Below are positions 25,641-38,643 of a stretch of 64,000 bases of DNA, one piece after another. Position numbers and translations under genes: made by a program. Origin of the DNA: Polytrichum commune (Eukaryota; Streptophyta; Polytrichopsida; Polytrichales; Polytrichaceae); contig OX485805.1 in NCBI GenBank assembly GCA_950295325.1, forward strand, positions 21,255,501 to 21,319,500, given 5' to 3'. The notes under the pieces were generated by a model that had not been told where the DNA came from, did no database searches, and saw only the letters and a program-made list of their open reading frames with translations. The number at the start of each line of letters is the position of its first letter. Position 1 is the stretch's first letter.

Positions 25641-26058
25641 AACTTCAAATTTGTTGGTTGAAATCTGAAGCTCTTTGCTGGATTTGGCAATACCGAAGAT
25701 TCTACCAAACTAATTTGAAGTCGCGATCCATGCTTAAATAGCAAAGAGCACGGATGACCATATTCCTGTATTCCGGCACCCACCAAAATCTTTTCAAATT
25801 AGAGATCAAACTTAAACACAACCCATCAAAAATGGATCAACTCGCATAAACCTCACACTCAAAATCACGACTTCAGAGCCAGATCAATGCACATACTCAC
25901 CACTGAAGAAGACCCTGTCAATGTGAAGACTCGCTCTTCTCCGAATTGAATGGCAGTTCTCGAGAGATTTCCACAAGTCTTTCTTCCCAAGTCTCTGCTC
26001 AGTGCAGTAACATTTGGAGTTCAAGTACTACTCCAAATCACCACTCAGCTCTGTAGGT

Positions 26059-27690
26059 GTGATGAATTTTGAGGAGACATTCAAGTCTAGGGTTTGTTTG
26101 TTGATCATTCGGAGTGTGTCGGTGCAAATTTGGGTCCTAGGTTTGACCAAACATTTGACTTTACAATGTTTGGAGTTAGGAAAAAAATTGTTTGGTGCTT
26201 TCTTGCGACTTGAATACTTACGTATGGGCTTTGTGTCTCATGGACATGTTATTGGGTGATTTGGGTGATTTGGATGATTGATTAATTAGCCGGGTAGCAA
26301 AAGCCCCCCCAAAAAGTCACATCTACAAAAAAGGCACATCGGCAGTACCAAGGAAAGCAAAGAGTTCACAACAAACAAAGGCAAGGCCCTAAAAAGTTTC
26401 TTTTACATTGGCATCCCATATGTCGTTGTTGGGTGCATATAAAGGCTTTCTATCACTAAGATCATAAGTCACAAAAGCAACAACCACTACAATCGCAAAC
26501 GGGTGTTTGCGTTGATGGTGGGCAAAGGCGGATGCTATCTCAGGTTAGGCAACATTATCAACAACCTACTGAGGACCAACAAGCTCTGGAGGCAAGAACT
26601 CTACAACTCCTATTCCGACCCCATCACATAAGTCTTATTGAAGCCATTGATCCCTTAATTCGCTCAAATCATGGTCCCTCGTGCCGTGGATGTCACATAT
26701 TAGTAACACACTGTTGATTTCTTGCTCTTCCTCTTCATAATCCACCGCAAGTTGTTATGCATAAAAGTACCTCAATTTCACAACACCCAAAATGTTGTCA
26801 AAGAAAACGTTGGATATGTTTTCCATATCAATGTTGGTGGGACTCGTCGTGATTTTCCATATGGAAGCAACACGCTTGACATCCATTCCAATGGACCTCG
26901 AGGGAATTACCCAAGTTGGGTTTGGGTAAAATTGACCACTCTTGCACATGTGGTACAAAGTTTTGGGTAAGGTGACACCCAAGTGTTTCTTCATACAAAA
27001 TCATGTCCATTGGTGAGCCCTTTGCACATTGTTGCTATGAGATAGACACACCCAATTGTTCGAGCCAATTTTCCCGAACTTTGTGTGCTCCAACTTATCC
27101 TCATTTATGTCATTCGCCGAAAAATTATGATGATTAAACTTGAAGTGATCCTCACCATTGTCCTTCATGCAATAAACCCACCATGTGCTATAGCTAACTT
27201 AGCCTTCAAGTTGCTCACCCGAGTGTGACTACCATGCCCAATTGGAAGTTGTTCTTTGCAACAAGAAATTGTTGTGCTGTAGAAACCACATGGCAACCGT
27301 CCACGTCGTCAAAGCTCATATAGGTTGACGCTTAGGTTACATGCCATTACTCGGTTGATTATATTTGTGTTGAATGAACATGCGCAGTTGTTCACTCCTT
27401 CCACATTCAAAATGGAATTCGGAAGCATGGAGTGGATAACACCAGCTATAATAGATTGGTCCACCACTTAGTTGCGTAGGGTGATAGATTTGGAAGAGAC
27501 ATCCAAGTTTCTAGGGTTCGTTGATCATTCAGAGTGTGTCGGTGCAATTTGGGTCCTAGGTTTAACCAAACATTTGACTTTATTATGTTTGGAATTATGA
27601 TGGAATGAAGGAAATGAAAGAGAGAAAAAATGTAAATGTTTTTGTGTGCAGTGAATACATACATGCTTGGGTTGCATGGACACAATCATG
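26059..27690. repeat. Direct repeats of about 190 bp flanking 1.2 kb
   Basis: The segments 26059-26250 and 27481-27690 match in the same orientation: GATCATTC, AGTGTGTCGGTGCAA, TTTGGGTCCTAGGTTT, ACCAAACATTTGACTTTA. The left copy lies just upstream of GNTI. The spacer has short open frames but no recognisable protein. A terminally repeated element or a local duplication are both possible. Confidence 0.6.
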
Positions 27691-27699
27691 GGTTTATGT

Positions 27700-29750
27700 A
27701 TGAGCTAACATGAGTGTAGAAAGAGGTAATACTTGAGGCATTAACATACATAAATCTATACATTACACAATTTGGGTCATTTGTTTTCTCTCTCTACAAG
27801 TAGAGATATAGATAGGGCTCATATGCACCTGAGATCCAACTGAGCCCAACCCTAGACAAATTTTGGTCATCGGCAATTGTTCATAGTGTGACCTACCTAG
27901 TTTAGCCGAAGGTGGTACTTGGTTTAGTTGTAAAGGGTGGTCGGTAGCTAGCAATAGGCCAATGTGCCTATAGGTAGGTTGCAACACTCAACAAGTAGGT
28001 CATAATGCCCATCGGGTAGGTCATTCCCAACAAACGAATTTTGAATCCAACCCAACTTAAAATTCTCACAAGTAAGGGGTCAAATCCCTTCTGCTGGCAA
28101 AGTGCTAAGTGCTACCAAAGGTGTTTTAAGCAAAATATGGCAAATGAAGCGACATTCGGAGTTGACCCAAATTCAAGATTAGATTAGATTAGATTCTTTT
28201 CAGTTTTGCAAAATTTGCATTGCGTATATAGAAGTGAATGATTGAATGTGGATAGATGTCGGGCAACATAGATAGATTAAAATGGCAGTAGACAATTATT
28301 TGTGAGAAATTGGTTGGTTAGGGCGAGCATTAGGCCTTCCTCCAAATTTCATCTTTAGCATGTTTGTTTTCAAGTACATATAGCCCTTGTTGTAGGATCC
28401 GAATTTAGGGTAATTTGTGCCAAATCATGCCTTGGATGCATTCAAAGAGGCATAATCTGAGTATTAGCCTTCAAATGTCATTGCCAAGATCTTCTATAGT
28501 GGCAAGGTTTTGTCTCGCAAATATTTAGGCCTATTTCTTGGTCAAACTCGTTGTTGCCTATCCCTAGTATTTGAAAACAATTTGTGATGCAATGAAATGT
28601 GAGCTCCTATTTCCTTTTGAATGTTGTTCAAGTCCTGTAGTGAATCGTAGTTGTATGGGATGTTGCACCAAATGAACCCAACTCCCACAATAAAATGCCC
28701 AAGGGTGAGTCTACAACATTCTCTTGTTTGTTTACACCAGTTTGGTAACTACATTGATTTGGGCTTAACTTAATTGCTTGGGGTTCATTGAGAGGTTGGT
28801 TTGAATTTTTTTTTGTTTATGTCTTGCTAACAATTATGTTGCACATCTCATATTGGTTGGTACACAACTACACTAAATATTGTATTTAGTGTCACTTATT
28901 ATTTGAAATTACAAAATGCTCTAATTATTTACTATACATCCATTTTTTTACCAACTAAGGTCAAATTGGTTGCTTGGAGATTATGGAACATTAACATCTT
29001 TAATTGATTAAGAAGTACATTATTAATAAATAAATTTGCCCCTTGCTCCAATTCAATGTGGACAATATTAACGATATTTTGTAATTTGCATTGGGAACAT
29101 GCCCCCATAATGATGATAGCCACTTCATGGAGTTGGATTCCAACACCATCTAAGATGGCATTTGGAAATTTGTTTGGTTTCACGAAGGTTTTTCTATAGT
29201 GAAGAAATGCCATCACATAGAAGAAGCCGATTTGGGAAATATTGCATGTAGAAGGAAGTGGCATGAGGACTATAACGTGGTGAATGATGAATTTGATTTT
29301 TAGATTACTCTCAACAACACTGCATGTTGTTGTTATTTTATAATAATTTTGTTGGTACAAATATATACATATTTTATCATTTCATCATTTAATGTTTAAT
29401 TCGGCTTTATTTCCATGTCATTCCATAGGGGAAGCGTTGTGTGCATGCAACTTCAAAAAGTTGGTTCATTTCCAAAAATTTAATTTAAAATTTAAAATAA
29501 ACCTTGCTTTTTGTATAGTTACATGCACAAACATTCCATATTTTTGTAATCTAGAAGTACCTAGGACCTTTATCACAAATGTTGAAATTATGGAAACACT
29601 AAAAAAAAACACCCTTGGTATTCAATAATATCATTTGCTATTGAGTTACAAGGGCTTCCATCTTTTGACCACGTAGTCTTATCTTGTCAATACCTTCCAC
29701 CACATTGACATTTTGTTCTTGGACCCACCCCTATCAACATGCCATTGCAC
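27700..29750. other. Intergenic DNA without a supported gene
   Basis: AT-rich sequence with scattered short frames on both strands, the longest on the minus strand at 28932-29360 (142 codons). That frame has no domain I recognise and no neighbouring exon. A small GATTA repeat sits near 28178-28200. Confidence 0.5.
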
Positions 29751-29754
29751 TAAA

Positions 29755-30125
29755 GTAGAGGCGCTTATTCCCAATGAAGGCCCCATCGGCAATCTATAAG
29801 GTATTAGAATTTCGATCATGCTAAGACTAAATTTTGATCCAATTGGAACCAATAGTGCCATGACACATGTCATGGTTTTGAGCCCTAAAGTGAGGAGGAA
29901 TGAACCATTGAAATGAGTGGTTAATGGTAGACTCTAGACATTGGTAGTATGTGCAGGCCAATTTTTGGCTTCAAAAATTCATAATAATTTCAATTTGAGG
30001 AATAAAATTACCCAATAGTTGTAGTTCTATCTTCCTACACGGGAAAATTTTGCACCACCTTATACTTGTCCAGATTTGGCGCAAAATCTTTTAAGTGATT
30101 GGTTGTGGGTGCCTCTACTCTATAG
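29755..30125. repeat. Dispersed repeat R1, copy 2
   Basis: It matches 12405-12790 in the same orientation with many point differences. No gene is seen within it. Confidence 0.65.
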
Positions 30126-30129
30126 GGGT

Positions 30130-33014
30130 ATGGGAACAATAATTAATTGCATTACCAATGTCCGTTAATAACATTATGTCAACATTTAGGTCCGTTTCAA
30201 GTAATGTGTCTATCTTTTGAGCCACACCTAACCACATACCACTCAAACCTAGGAGTTTGATTAACCAATGATGTATGTTGTAAGGTTGACAATGTGTGGG
30301 GTTTGAGTTAGGTTTTAGAAATATGGGATAATGTGCATTAGGTTCATTAATCTATTTGTTTTATGAAGTTTTAATTGCTTTCTCTTTGTTGTCTTAGATG
30401 GACCCACCACACTCCACCGTTGCATCCATTCAAGGAAGGGGGGTTTCATTTTCACCTATATATGCCACATCCTTTTTGGAGTAATTGTGCTAGATCCCTT
30501 GCCCAACACAGACAACGTCCTCATAAGGGAGCTCCATGGGTTCACATTGGATAGGATGCTTAAAATGTCATCCCGTTCACACCCACATGCCCATTCGTTC
30601 GGTTGTATTTACATATATGTTATCTAGCAACTCAACCAATACTTATATGCTAGTTTCTCCAACCCTACAATATTTATAAGAATTGAGCTTACCCCCCCAC
30701 CCCCCAAAAAAAAAACCTCCCTCCCTTCAAACATTTCAAAGTTTAGGATTTGGTGAACCCTACGTAGGGGGGGCACATGACATATTCCCCCTTTGACCTT
30801 TGACATGTGGCATTGGCAATGTGATATGATATGAAGGATGCCGTTTCTTTCCAGTCATGGCCCATGCGGCAATGCATGATAATGTTTGAAGGGGGGGGGG
30901 GTATAAGTGTTTGAGGCAAGAGTTTTGTACACCATCCATTCTACCCTTCTGCCGTTTGGTTTGGTTCATGGTAAGCTTATTTCTAACCCCCCCCCTTTTT
31001 TTGAAATTATAATTCCTCACTTACAAGCTACTCTTGTTCAATATTATATAGCGGAACTTTCATTTACCCACAACCTTCTTGAAGTAATTTTGCAAGTTAT
31101 TGCAATTTTAATGAAAAATTGGAATTAACAACTTTTTATATGGCTAGGGGGTCATAGGGTAGGTTGGGCCAGGGCTCTGAGCCCAAGAATGGGGGTGGCC
31201 TTGGGCCTACCTAGTAACAAATACCCTAATAATGGTGTTGCACCCAGTGGTGGCCAATGTTGGCTAGTGTCCATGCCCAGTTGAGATTAAAATTCAGGCC
31301 CAACCTCTAGCAAGAATCCCAAGGTTAAATATTGGAATTGATGGGCCATGTGGTGTGGGCCCATAGAATGGGCTTATGCTTTTGTGTAATGTTATGCCCT
31401 AGATATTGCTTGTAAAAGGTATCTTAACCTCCAAAGCTTGTAGCATTCTCCACATATCATTATAGTTGTTCATATTCTATGAAATGAAGGGTGGAAGACT
31501 GGAAAGTAAAGGCATTGTGTAGCATAATCCCAACATAATTGTTGAAATTGATTCAAATATCATAGGTGCATCATGATTGTTGATCTCAAGCAACTCATTG
31601 GACTCTACGTGGATTTTTTTTTTAAATGATTTCCATATTTATAAATTATGCAAATTTATATTGGGATTTAAGTATATTTGGATTTATGCATGAATTTTGG
31701 ACAATTCCAACCACCAATATGACGTACACTAGATAGAAAATCTACACAAATATAATGGTTGGCAAATATGGAATATGGACATTTGAAATTTTGATTCTTG
31801 TGTTGTTGCTTGTGTTGATGTCATTTGATTTTTTTGTTCCCACAAGTGCACATCTCTTATTATTTTTGGACAAAAGATATGTCAAAATATACTTAAATGT
31901 CAGCTTTAGTTTTAATTTTGAGATGTGTCCTTTGCGTATGTAGATTTTTAGTGTGCCATATTATAAGTTTTATTGTTGACCACACTAAATTGTCCTATTA
32001 GTGTTGGACCACTATGATTCTCTAGGTCTCACATGACTTTTTGACTCACACCAAATCTTTAAATCCCTAACATCCCACAAGGGCATTTTAGTCCAAATGA
32101 AAAATCTTGGAAGGGTGGGTGGAGATGCAAACAAAATAATTAATGCTCAAAATTTTGTGTAGCGATAGATGCCATATGGGTCGCATATGGATCTACTTGC
32201 AACTAGAAGTTAAGTTGAGAAATTCATAAGTAAAGGCCACAAATATGAAGTAAAATGATAAAAGCGAGACCTTTTTTTTTGAAATGCTAAGCAACAGATC
32301 TATATTGGACGATAACTACTTTTGTACAAAATACTGTGCTAAAAATCAACGTGCAACCAATAAACATGTTCCCTTAATTGAATGACACGGAATTACAAAA
32401 TCCATAATAAAAAGAAGTTTCCATCCCCAACTCCAATCCTCAAAAGAGGTTGTATAGAAGTTAAATAGTAGAAGAGATATATGCAATTTATACATGACAT
32501 GGGCACGATAATGCCCCAAAAATGATTTGATATTATTTTTTTATACTTCGTACGAAATGCACATCAAATTGCACTTGAATGAGACTTAACAAAAATATTT
32601 TTTTTTGCATGGTGATGTATAATAATCATTTATTTCTACCCATACATGCCTTAAATTAGTATCACTTTTCCATTCCACTAACATTTCTTCTACAATGTTC
32701 ATGAATAGCCATAATGAACTTTCATATTTTAATATATGATAGATCTACGTGTGCTTTAAACACCAAAAGTTTCAACGTCAAGCTATGTAATCTTGATTTG
32801 TTAAATTATTTGTTTTACTAAAAGTTTGTTTGTGGAGAGTGGGCGTGGAGTTCACCAAGTTAATTGAGAAGGCCAACCATACAATTGTGATCTTTACATA
32901 GATATCAACAAGGTTGATTCATAGAGGTTTGAAGTTTCTAGCCATGCAACCTTCAATTTATAGTACATGAACAATGTGTAATGTGCAAAAGGCTTGGACC
33001 TTACGCAGTTTAAT
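30130..33014. other. Intergenic DNA with homopolymer runs
   Basis: No gene is supported. Runs of C, A and G cluster at 30690-30995 (a C run followed by an A run near 30691-30716, G runs near 30768 and 30891, a C-then-T run near 30988). Confidence 0.5.
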
Positions 33015-33538
33015 TAAGGGCCGGTTTACACTACGGTGGAGAAGGCCTCCGGTCGGTCAAGAATGCTTGGCCAAGACATGGTTATATGAGGCAAATGGTG
33101 GATGTGCCGGAGAAGAATTGAAGGCAATAAAATATTTCTTAAGGAGTCTTGACCGGTTGAAGTCTAAACACCTAGAGGAGAAGTTTACCGGAGAAGTCTA
33201 CCGGTGAAGAGAAGTTCACCTAATGGTGAAGATTTTTTGTGATAAAAAACCATAATTCTCTACATTCACATTGTACTAAAAGATTTCAACAAGAATTGTG
33301 TTCATAAGAATTGTGTAATATAATGTTCAATTTTATTCAAAAGATAATGAAAATTGCCAAATTGCCAATTGTCAAGTTTGGCCCATGTAGGAAATAAATG
33401 TCTCCTTGGGTGTTTAAGAATGAAGAGGGGAAAACCCATACACATTGGACAAAGCACTACTCTTTGGTATTATTTAAGACATGCTCTCCTCTTAATCATC
33501 CTCATCAATTTCTCTCTTCTTATCTTTGATCTTCAATC

Positions 33539-33679
33539 ATGGATAATCGAAGAAGAGAGATTTTGTGCTCTCTTATGATCTTTATGGTTTTGAAGTATTT
33601 TATCGTTTCAACTATAGCGATACAAAAAACCATCATGTATCACCATAATGCTTCAATTACGGAATCAATATCACCATAA
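33539..33679 (+). pseudogene. Possible N-terminal relic of a Harbinger transposase
   Basis: A 46-codon frame starts with ATG and the peptide MDNRRREILCSLMIF, followed by a hydrophobic run. Plant HARBI1-like proteins often open with a short basic Met-Asp segment and a hydrophobic stretch, so this may be a remnant. The match is short and the downstream nuclease domain is absent. Confidence 0.3.
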
Positions 33680-36600
33680 GCACTTCCTGGAAATTGCCTT
33701 GAGGGCTCAAAATAATTCTCACTACCAATGAGGTCATCCTCATCTTGGCTACTACCAAACTGAAATTGTGAGTAACCAACCATTGCGAAAAAAATTGCAC
33801 AAAAAAAATCGCTAAGGAGCTACTACAGCAAAAGAGAGTTGTCTTTTTCAAAGCTTGATCTTCCTCTTTTCAGAGGCCCTTTCCTTTCTATTCTTCATCA
33901 AAATAAAGCAAGGGTGGGTGGGTGGGATTTTCCTCAACACAAATCTATTTCCTTTCAAGTCATAGTGTCTATCATTATGCTTGTAGTACTAGGCTTTGTA
34001 CAATATGGAATGGTTTGATTTTTCAAGAGTTAACTAAAAACTCTGTCTGTGTGGTATGAGTAGTCAGAATGTAGAGATTTGGTGTACTCATTACATGACT
34101 TGTATACATAAGCTTAGTCCATAACCTAAGTTCAAAACCTTAGTTTAGAACAGAGTCTAACTCAGCATAAACGTAGTTCGGACAGTAGTCTAACTCTGCA
34201 GATATATAATCCATACTATAGTCTATTCCTGTAGAAGTTTAGCCCATAATATAGCTTTACTCTGTAGTGTATTCTGCAAAGTAATCATAATCCAGAATAC
34301 AGTTCTATCTATGCAATGTATTGTGTTTGGAAGCCATTGTAACTAATGTTACCAATGTCACCAATATCATCATCAAGTACTAGGTTGAGTATATCATATG
34401 TAAACTTGTACACATTTATCAATACTGTCTCAACTACTTTGTAGTGGTTGTGTGCTAATCAAAATACTATTTCAAAGCAATAACACTACTTTCATGCTTA
34501 TCATATAATAAGGTGAAAGAGTATTCAAACTTGAACAATGTACTATTGTTGGTGTAGAAAATGTGAAGAGCTAGCCTCACCTGCACCCGTGCCAACCCAA
34601 ACAAACAAAATGTGTGTTAGAAAGGCGTGTGTCAGGTGTCTTCAGCTAAGCTCAGTTGCTATCCATGTCATACATTAACCTCACCTGTCAAGTCCATTGA
34701 TGCTTTGCAAAGACAATACTCATTACAAATCAATGAGTATACAAACCTGCTCTTTTGCCATGTTGTGTAACTTGATAGTGACAATCTCTAATTCACCCAA
34801 TGTCAGTTTTTTCACCTTCCCTCCAACCTTGCTCTCACATTCACGTCCTTCACGCATGTAAAAGAGTTTTCACATGGGAGAAAGAGAGGCTTAAGTATTG
34901 GTGTGGTCAAGCAAAGAGGTTGTTTTAGGTCACGGAAACCCTAAAACATGGAGTATGGTAACTATTTTTTACCATGGTAACTTAACCCATGGTTAGTTTC
35001 AACCATCTGACTATGGTGCTGATTCCCTTAGGTGTCTCAGCCCTATTGGAATGTTCATATTAGATTGTCAGTAATATTACTTTTTAATTCAAAGGCATTT
35101 CTAGAGCAAAGCGGGAGAGAGCTGAATAATCTTGTCTGGATTAGACTCTTGTTAGAATAGGATATGTTATCCCTAATGTAGAGTTATGTTATGTAGTGTT
35201 ATTGACAACATACATCCCTACTAGAGTAGGGTCTTGATAATCAAATGATATTTTATTATATATTCCTCATAGTAATGGTTATTATTTTCCATATACCCCG
35301 GTAGAATTACCTTCTGTCCCCATTGGATATCACGAGTGAATTCTCCTTATACACAGGATACATCTTAGTATATGCTAATTAATCAGTATACATTAGCTAT
35401 CCACCTTTCTGTAGAGGTATTTATAAGAACAACTTTAGTTCTTACATCTTGCCCTTTCCTCATACTTAGTGTACATGACTTGCATGTAAAATTTCCAAGT
35501 GGTTAACGACATCCCTTGACCCATGGATTTAACCCATAAAAGAACTGTTCAAGAACTCACAGGGTCAATAGTAGCCCCTAGTCTCAGATGGTCATTTGTA
35601 CGTGCATTATTGGCACCACCATTTGACACTGGTTAAGTGTTTATACTACTTGTATATAGTACAGAGTAAGGATCTGTTCTGAGTCAATATTCCCTGTAAT
35701 TTATGCTCTCAACAAGTCATAAGAGAGAGATCAGAGATTTTTCTATCATTCTCACATGGCTTTTTTCGAACATCAGTCTTATTTAATTTCTCACCCTGCC
35801 CAGTGTCCAAGATACCCTTCTCCCTCATATGGTCACTTTCAGAATATATAAAATGTGATTCTGAATATGTACTCGTTTCTGAGTCTTGTAATTCAGTAAG
35901 ATCTTTATTCTCTCAATTATTCAACTAGTCATCAGACCAATTTCAAGTGTAAGTAGCTTCACAAATTTACTTCAATGGTACTTTCTGATGCTCATCTCTC
36001 AAATGGTTACTATGGAAGCGCTTAAGGGTGCAGTCCATAGAACATTTTTCCTTTCTTCTCATCTGGTCCTAGGATTTAATACGGAATAGTTCCAGTACTC
36101 AAATGGTAATACAGTGTTTGTGGTTTGTCGAAATTACTAGTGACAGTCAGCGTTGATTGATAGCTACTTATAAGCAGGGAAAGGGTTCAAAATATCTCTG
36201 CCTTGTATCAGAGTTCAAACAAGTACTTATAGCCCGTCTTATCAGAACACGGAAATGTATCAATCAATATGTAGATATAGTATATATTGTTTTTCTTCAA
36301 GAAAGATGTACTCATAGTCAGTGTTCCAAATTTCAAAGAGAAATTTCTTGGGAGTTTGCTATGAGTGGACAATTCTTCGGAATGTGCATAGCACTTGTAG
36401 AAGAGGTCCTCACCTGTGCCCATGCTCCCCAAGAATACCATACAGTAAGTTAGTAGAGCGTACATCAGGTGTTAGCAGACCTCTTACTTGTTACCGATGT
36501 CAACAAGGCTATACATCTTCCATGGAATTTCTGGAAATACAATATCATCTACATTTGCATATATTTAAAAGACTCTTAAAGCAAGAATTGGGTGACTACA

Positions 36601-37234
36601 CATATATAACTGAATCACCCATGTATTCCTACTCTTTTTCAAGTGCAGTCTGTGTAGTAATACTACTCATTATATCAGCACCTTGAAGTCGCTGTTGGAT
36701 GAACTCATCTTGCTCATCTTGATGCAACTACTCTTCTTGAGAGCAGTGTGAAATTCTGTCGTTGAATTTCGACTATATTGCTAAGAAGTAGCTCAATCAG
36801 GTATCTCACAGACTGTGTATAGTGTAGGCAGATGCTTCTGTGGCAGACTCAGATGGTTCTAAAGCAGACTGTCTTCAGAAACTTTAGTACTTCTCGGCAC
36901 ATCTCAAAGCCTAAAAACCATCTCGCTGTTCTCTCAATGCTCCTAATAGCTGCTTGTTTCTACCACATTCCCTTGAGCTATGTTTCTCAAGTTCTACCTC
37001 ACTCTGCCCCAAGTGACTCTGCTGTGACAGATTTCACCCGTGTGCCGGTTTATATAATACTGTACTTTTTTCTTTTTTCCTTTTACGGGTAGCCCATGAG
37101 GAATATTCGGTGGCCCGTTCTTGCAGATGTGTGAGTGAGAGAGAGAGAGAGACTTGCCAACACCTTAGGTTTTGAAAAAAACAAGATCTAAAATCTACGG
37201 TCCAAATCTGTTTTTGAAAATTAAATTTTAATTG

Positions 37235-37296
37235 AGTTGGGCTTCTCCGGCCTCTTGAGGCCGGACAAGAAACTCCTCCTCCGGAGAAGCCCAACT
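37235..37296. repeat. Nested double palindrome inside the transposon
   Basis: An outer inverted repeat with 16-base perfect arms (37235-37250 and 37281-37296, AGTTGGGCTTCTCCGG) overlaps an inner perfect palindrome CCGGCCTC-TT-GAGGCCGG (37247-37264). It lies near the right end of the Harbinger-type element. Confidence 0.85.
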
Positions 37297-37495
37297 CCAA
37301 AAAGTGCCGCCATGTAGGCGGCCATGTCATTTTATCATCCATGAGAAAAGTTCACCACCATTGTTTTCTTCACCTAGTGTAAACACCCACCGGTCAAGAG
37401 TTGCATTTTCGACCAATCACAATTGAGAAACGCCCTTTTTTTCATGACCGGTGGACTTCTCCACCGTAGTGTAAACCGGCCCTAAGTGTGGGTTA

Positions 37496-37518
37496 TATTA
37501 TTATTATTATTATTATTT
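37496..37518. repeat. ATT trinucleotide microsatellite
   Basis: About seven ATT units follow the right flank of the Harbinger-type element. Confidence 0.85.
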
Positions 37519-38643
37519 TGGTAATGGAAGGCATCAATCCATTATATTAGTAAATCAATAAATATGAATGTAATTAGTTTAACTCTAAAATTAACTAACT
37601 TTTTATGAAACTAACTTATTTATCATGAAGCTAACTAATCAACCATGAAACTAACCAAAAAAAAACCAATGCACTATTTCAGTAAATAATGGCACCTGTA
37701 TGAATTTAGCCTAAATGCAAGCAATGAGTGGAGAAGTGTCATGGATCTGCATCGGCATCCCGGACGGAGGCGACTTTTCATTCCTGGATGCAAATGCAAA
37801 TCCAGGAACCACTGGTCTTGCTCTAAAGATACTAAAATAGCACATGAATCAATTCGGCATTGGATCCTCACATTGACCTCTAAGCCTCCAAGTCTATCTT
37901 TTCAGTACCAATTTACCTGACAACAGCCCCACAAACCACAAAAGTTGCAGGAGTTGCTAAAGATGAAAGAGATCAAAGTTGCTTTACTGTCTCATATAGG
38001 TTAGGCTTTGCTTGAGTGATTCACCCATGTCTTGGCTTCTCTGGAAGCATGCTAGATTCTGCAGATTAACAAAATGTTATAAGTCTCCAATATTTCTAGG
38101 TGACAGAAATTCATGGTGAAAAGAAAGACATGTGCACAGTGATTCTACTACCTACTGCATGTTGCAGTGATGATGTGTTTGTGATACTTTGGGGTGTCAG
38201 TTGTCAGAAACCGACTCTTCACCCACCAGAAATACCATCTTGATGAGTCCATGGTGAAATCTTGGGTCACACTGCAACACCTGTCTCAAACCCCAGTTTC
38301 AAGTTCTAGGTCAAGTCAACTTGGTGGTGTGTACACATATTAAAATCTCAGTTGAATTATTCAGGAGAATTATAGACATAGAAATTTAAGCTGTAGAACT
38401 CTATGAGATATTCCTGGATGTCTAATCGATGTGCATTTGTCCAAGAGAAAAGAGTTTGATTGCTTGCATTCAATGCTCTATAATCCCAGCATACGAATCA
38501 AGTTTCAATCAGCACTCCCAGTACCTGACACTTCAAACCAGACCAAGAGTAAGACACAGCAAACCATTCATCCATACAGAGCGTACACATGATTACCTTG
38601 AAATCAAGTTAAAGAATGTGAGGTCCCAAAAATTCTATATGCT

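Larger units (their letters stand above)
33018..37482. mobile_element. PIF/Harbinger-type transposon, 4465 bp
   Basis: The ends are perfect 27-bp inverted repeats beginning GGGCCGGTTTACAC and ending GGTGGAGAAG: 33018-33044 on the left, 37456-37482 in complement on the right. Each end is flanked by TAA (33015-33017 and 37483-37485), the expected 3-bp target duplication of PIF/Harbinger elements. More CCGGTG- and GGAGAAG-like motifs lie inside both ends. No intact transposase is present. A 46-codon frame at 33539-33679 starts MDNRRREILCSLMIF, which resembles the N-terminus of plant Harbinger-like proteins. The interior is AT-rich and non-coding. Confidence 0.85.

Noticed and set aside
28932-29360. 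142-codon minus-strand frame
   Set aside because: It is isolated, sits in AT-rich repeat DNA, has no domain and no plausible partner exon.
36157-36686. Frames inside the Harbinger-type element as a transposase
   Set aside because: They lack any DDE nuclease or MYB-like motif and overlap each other in different frames.
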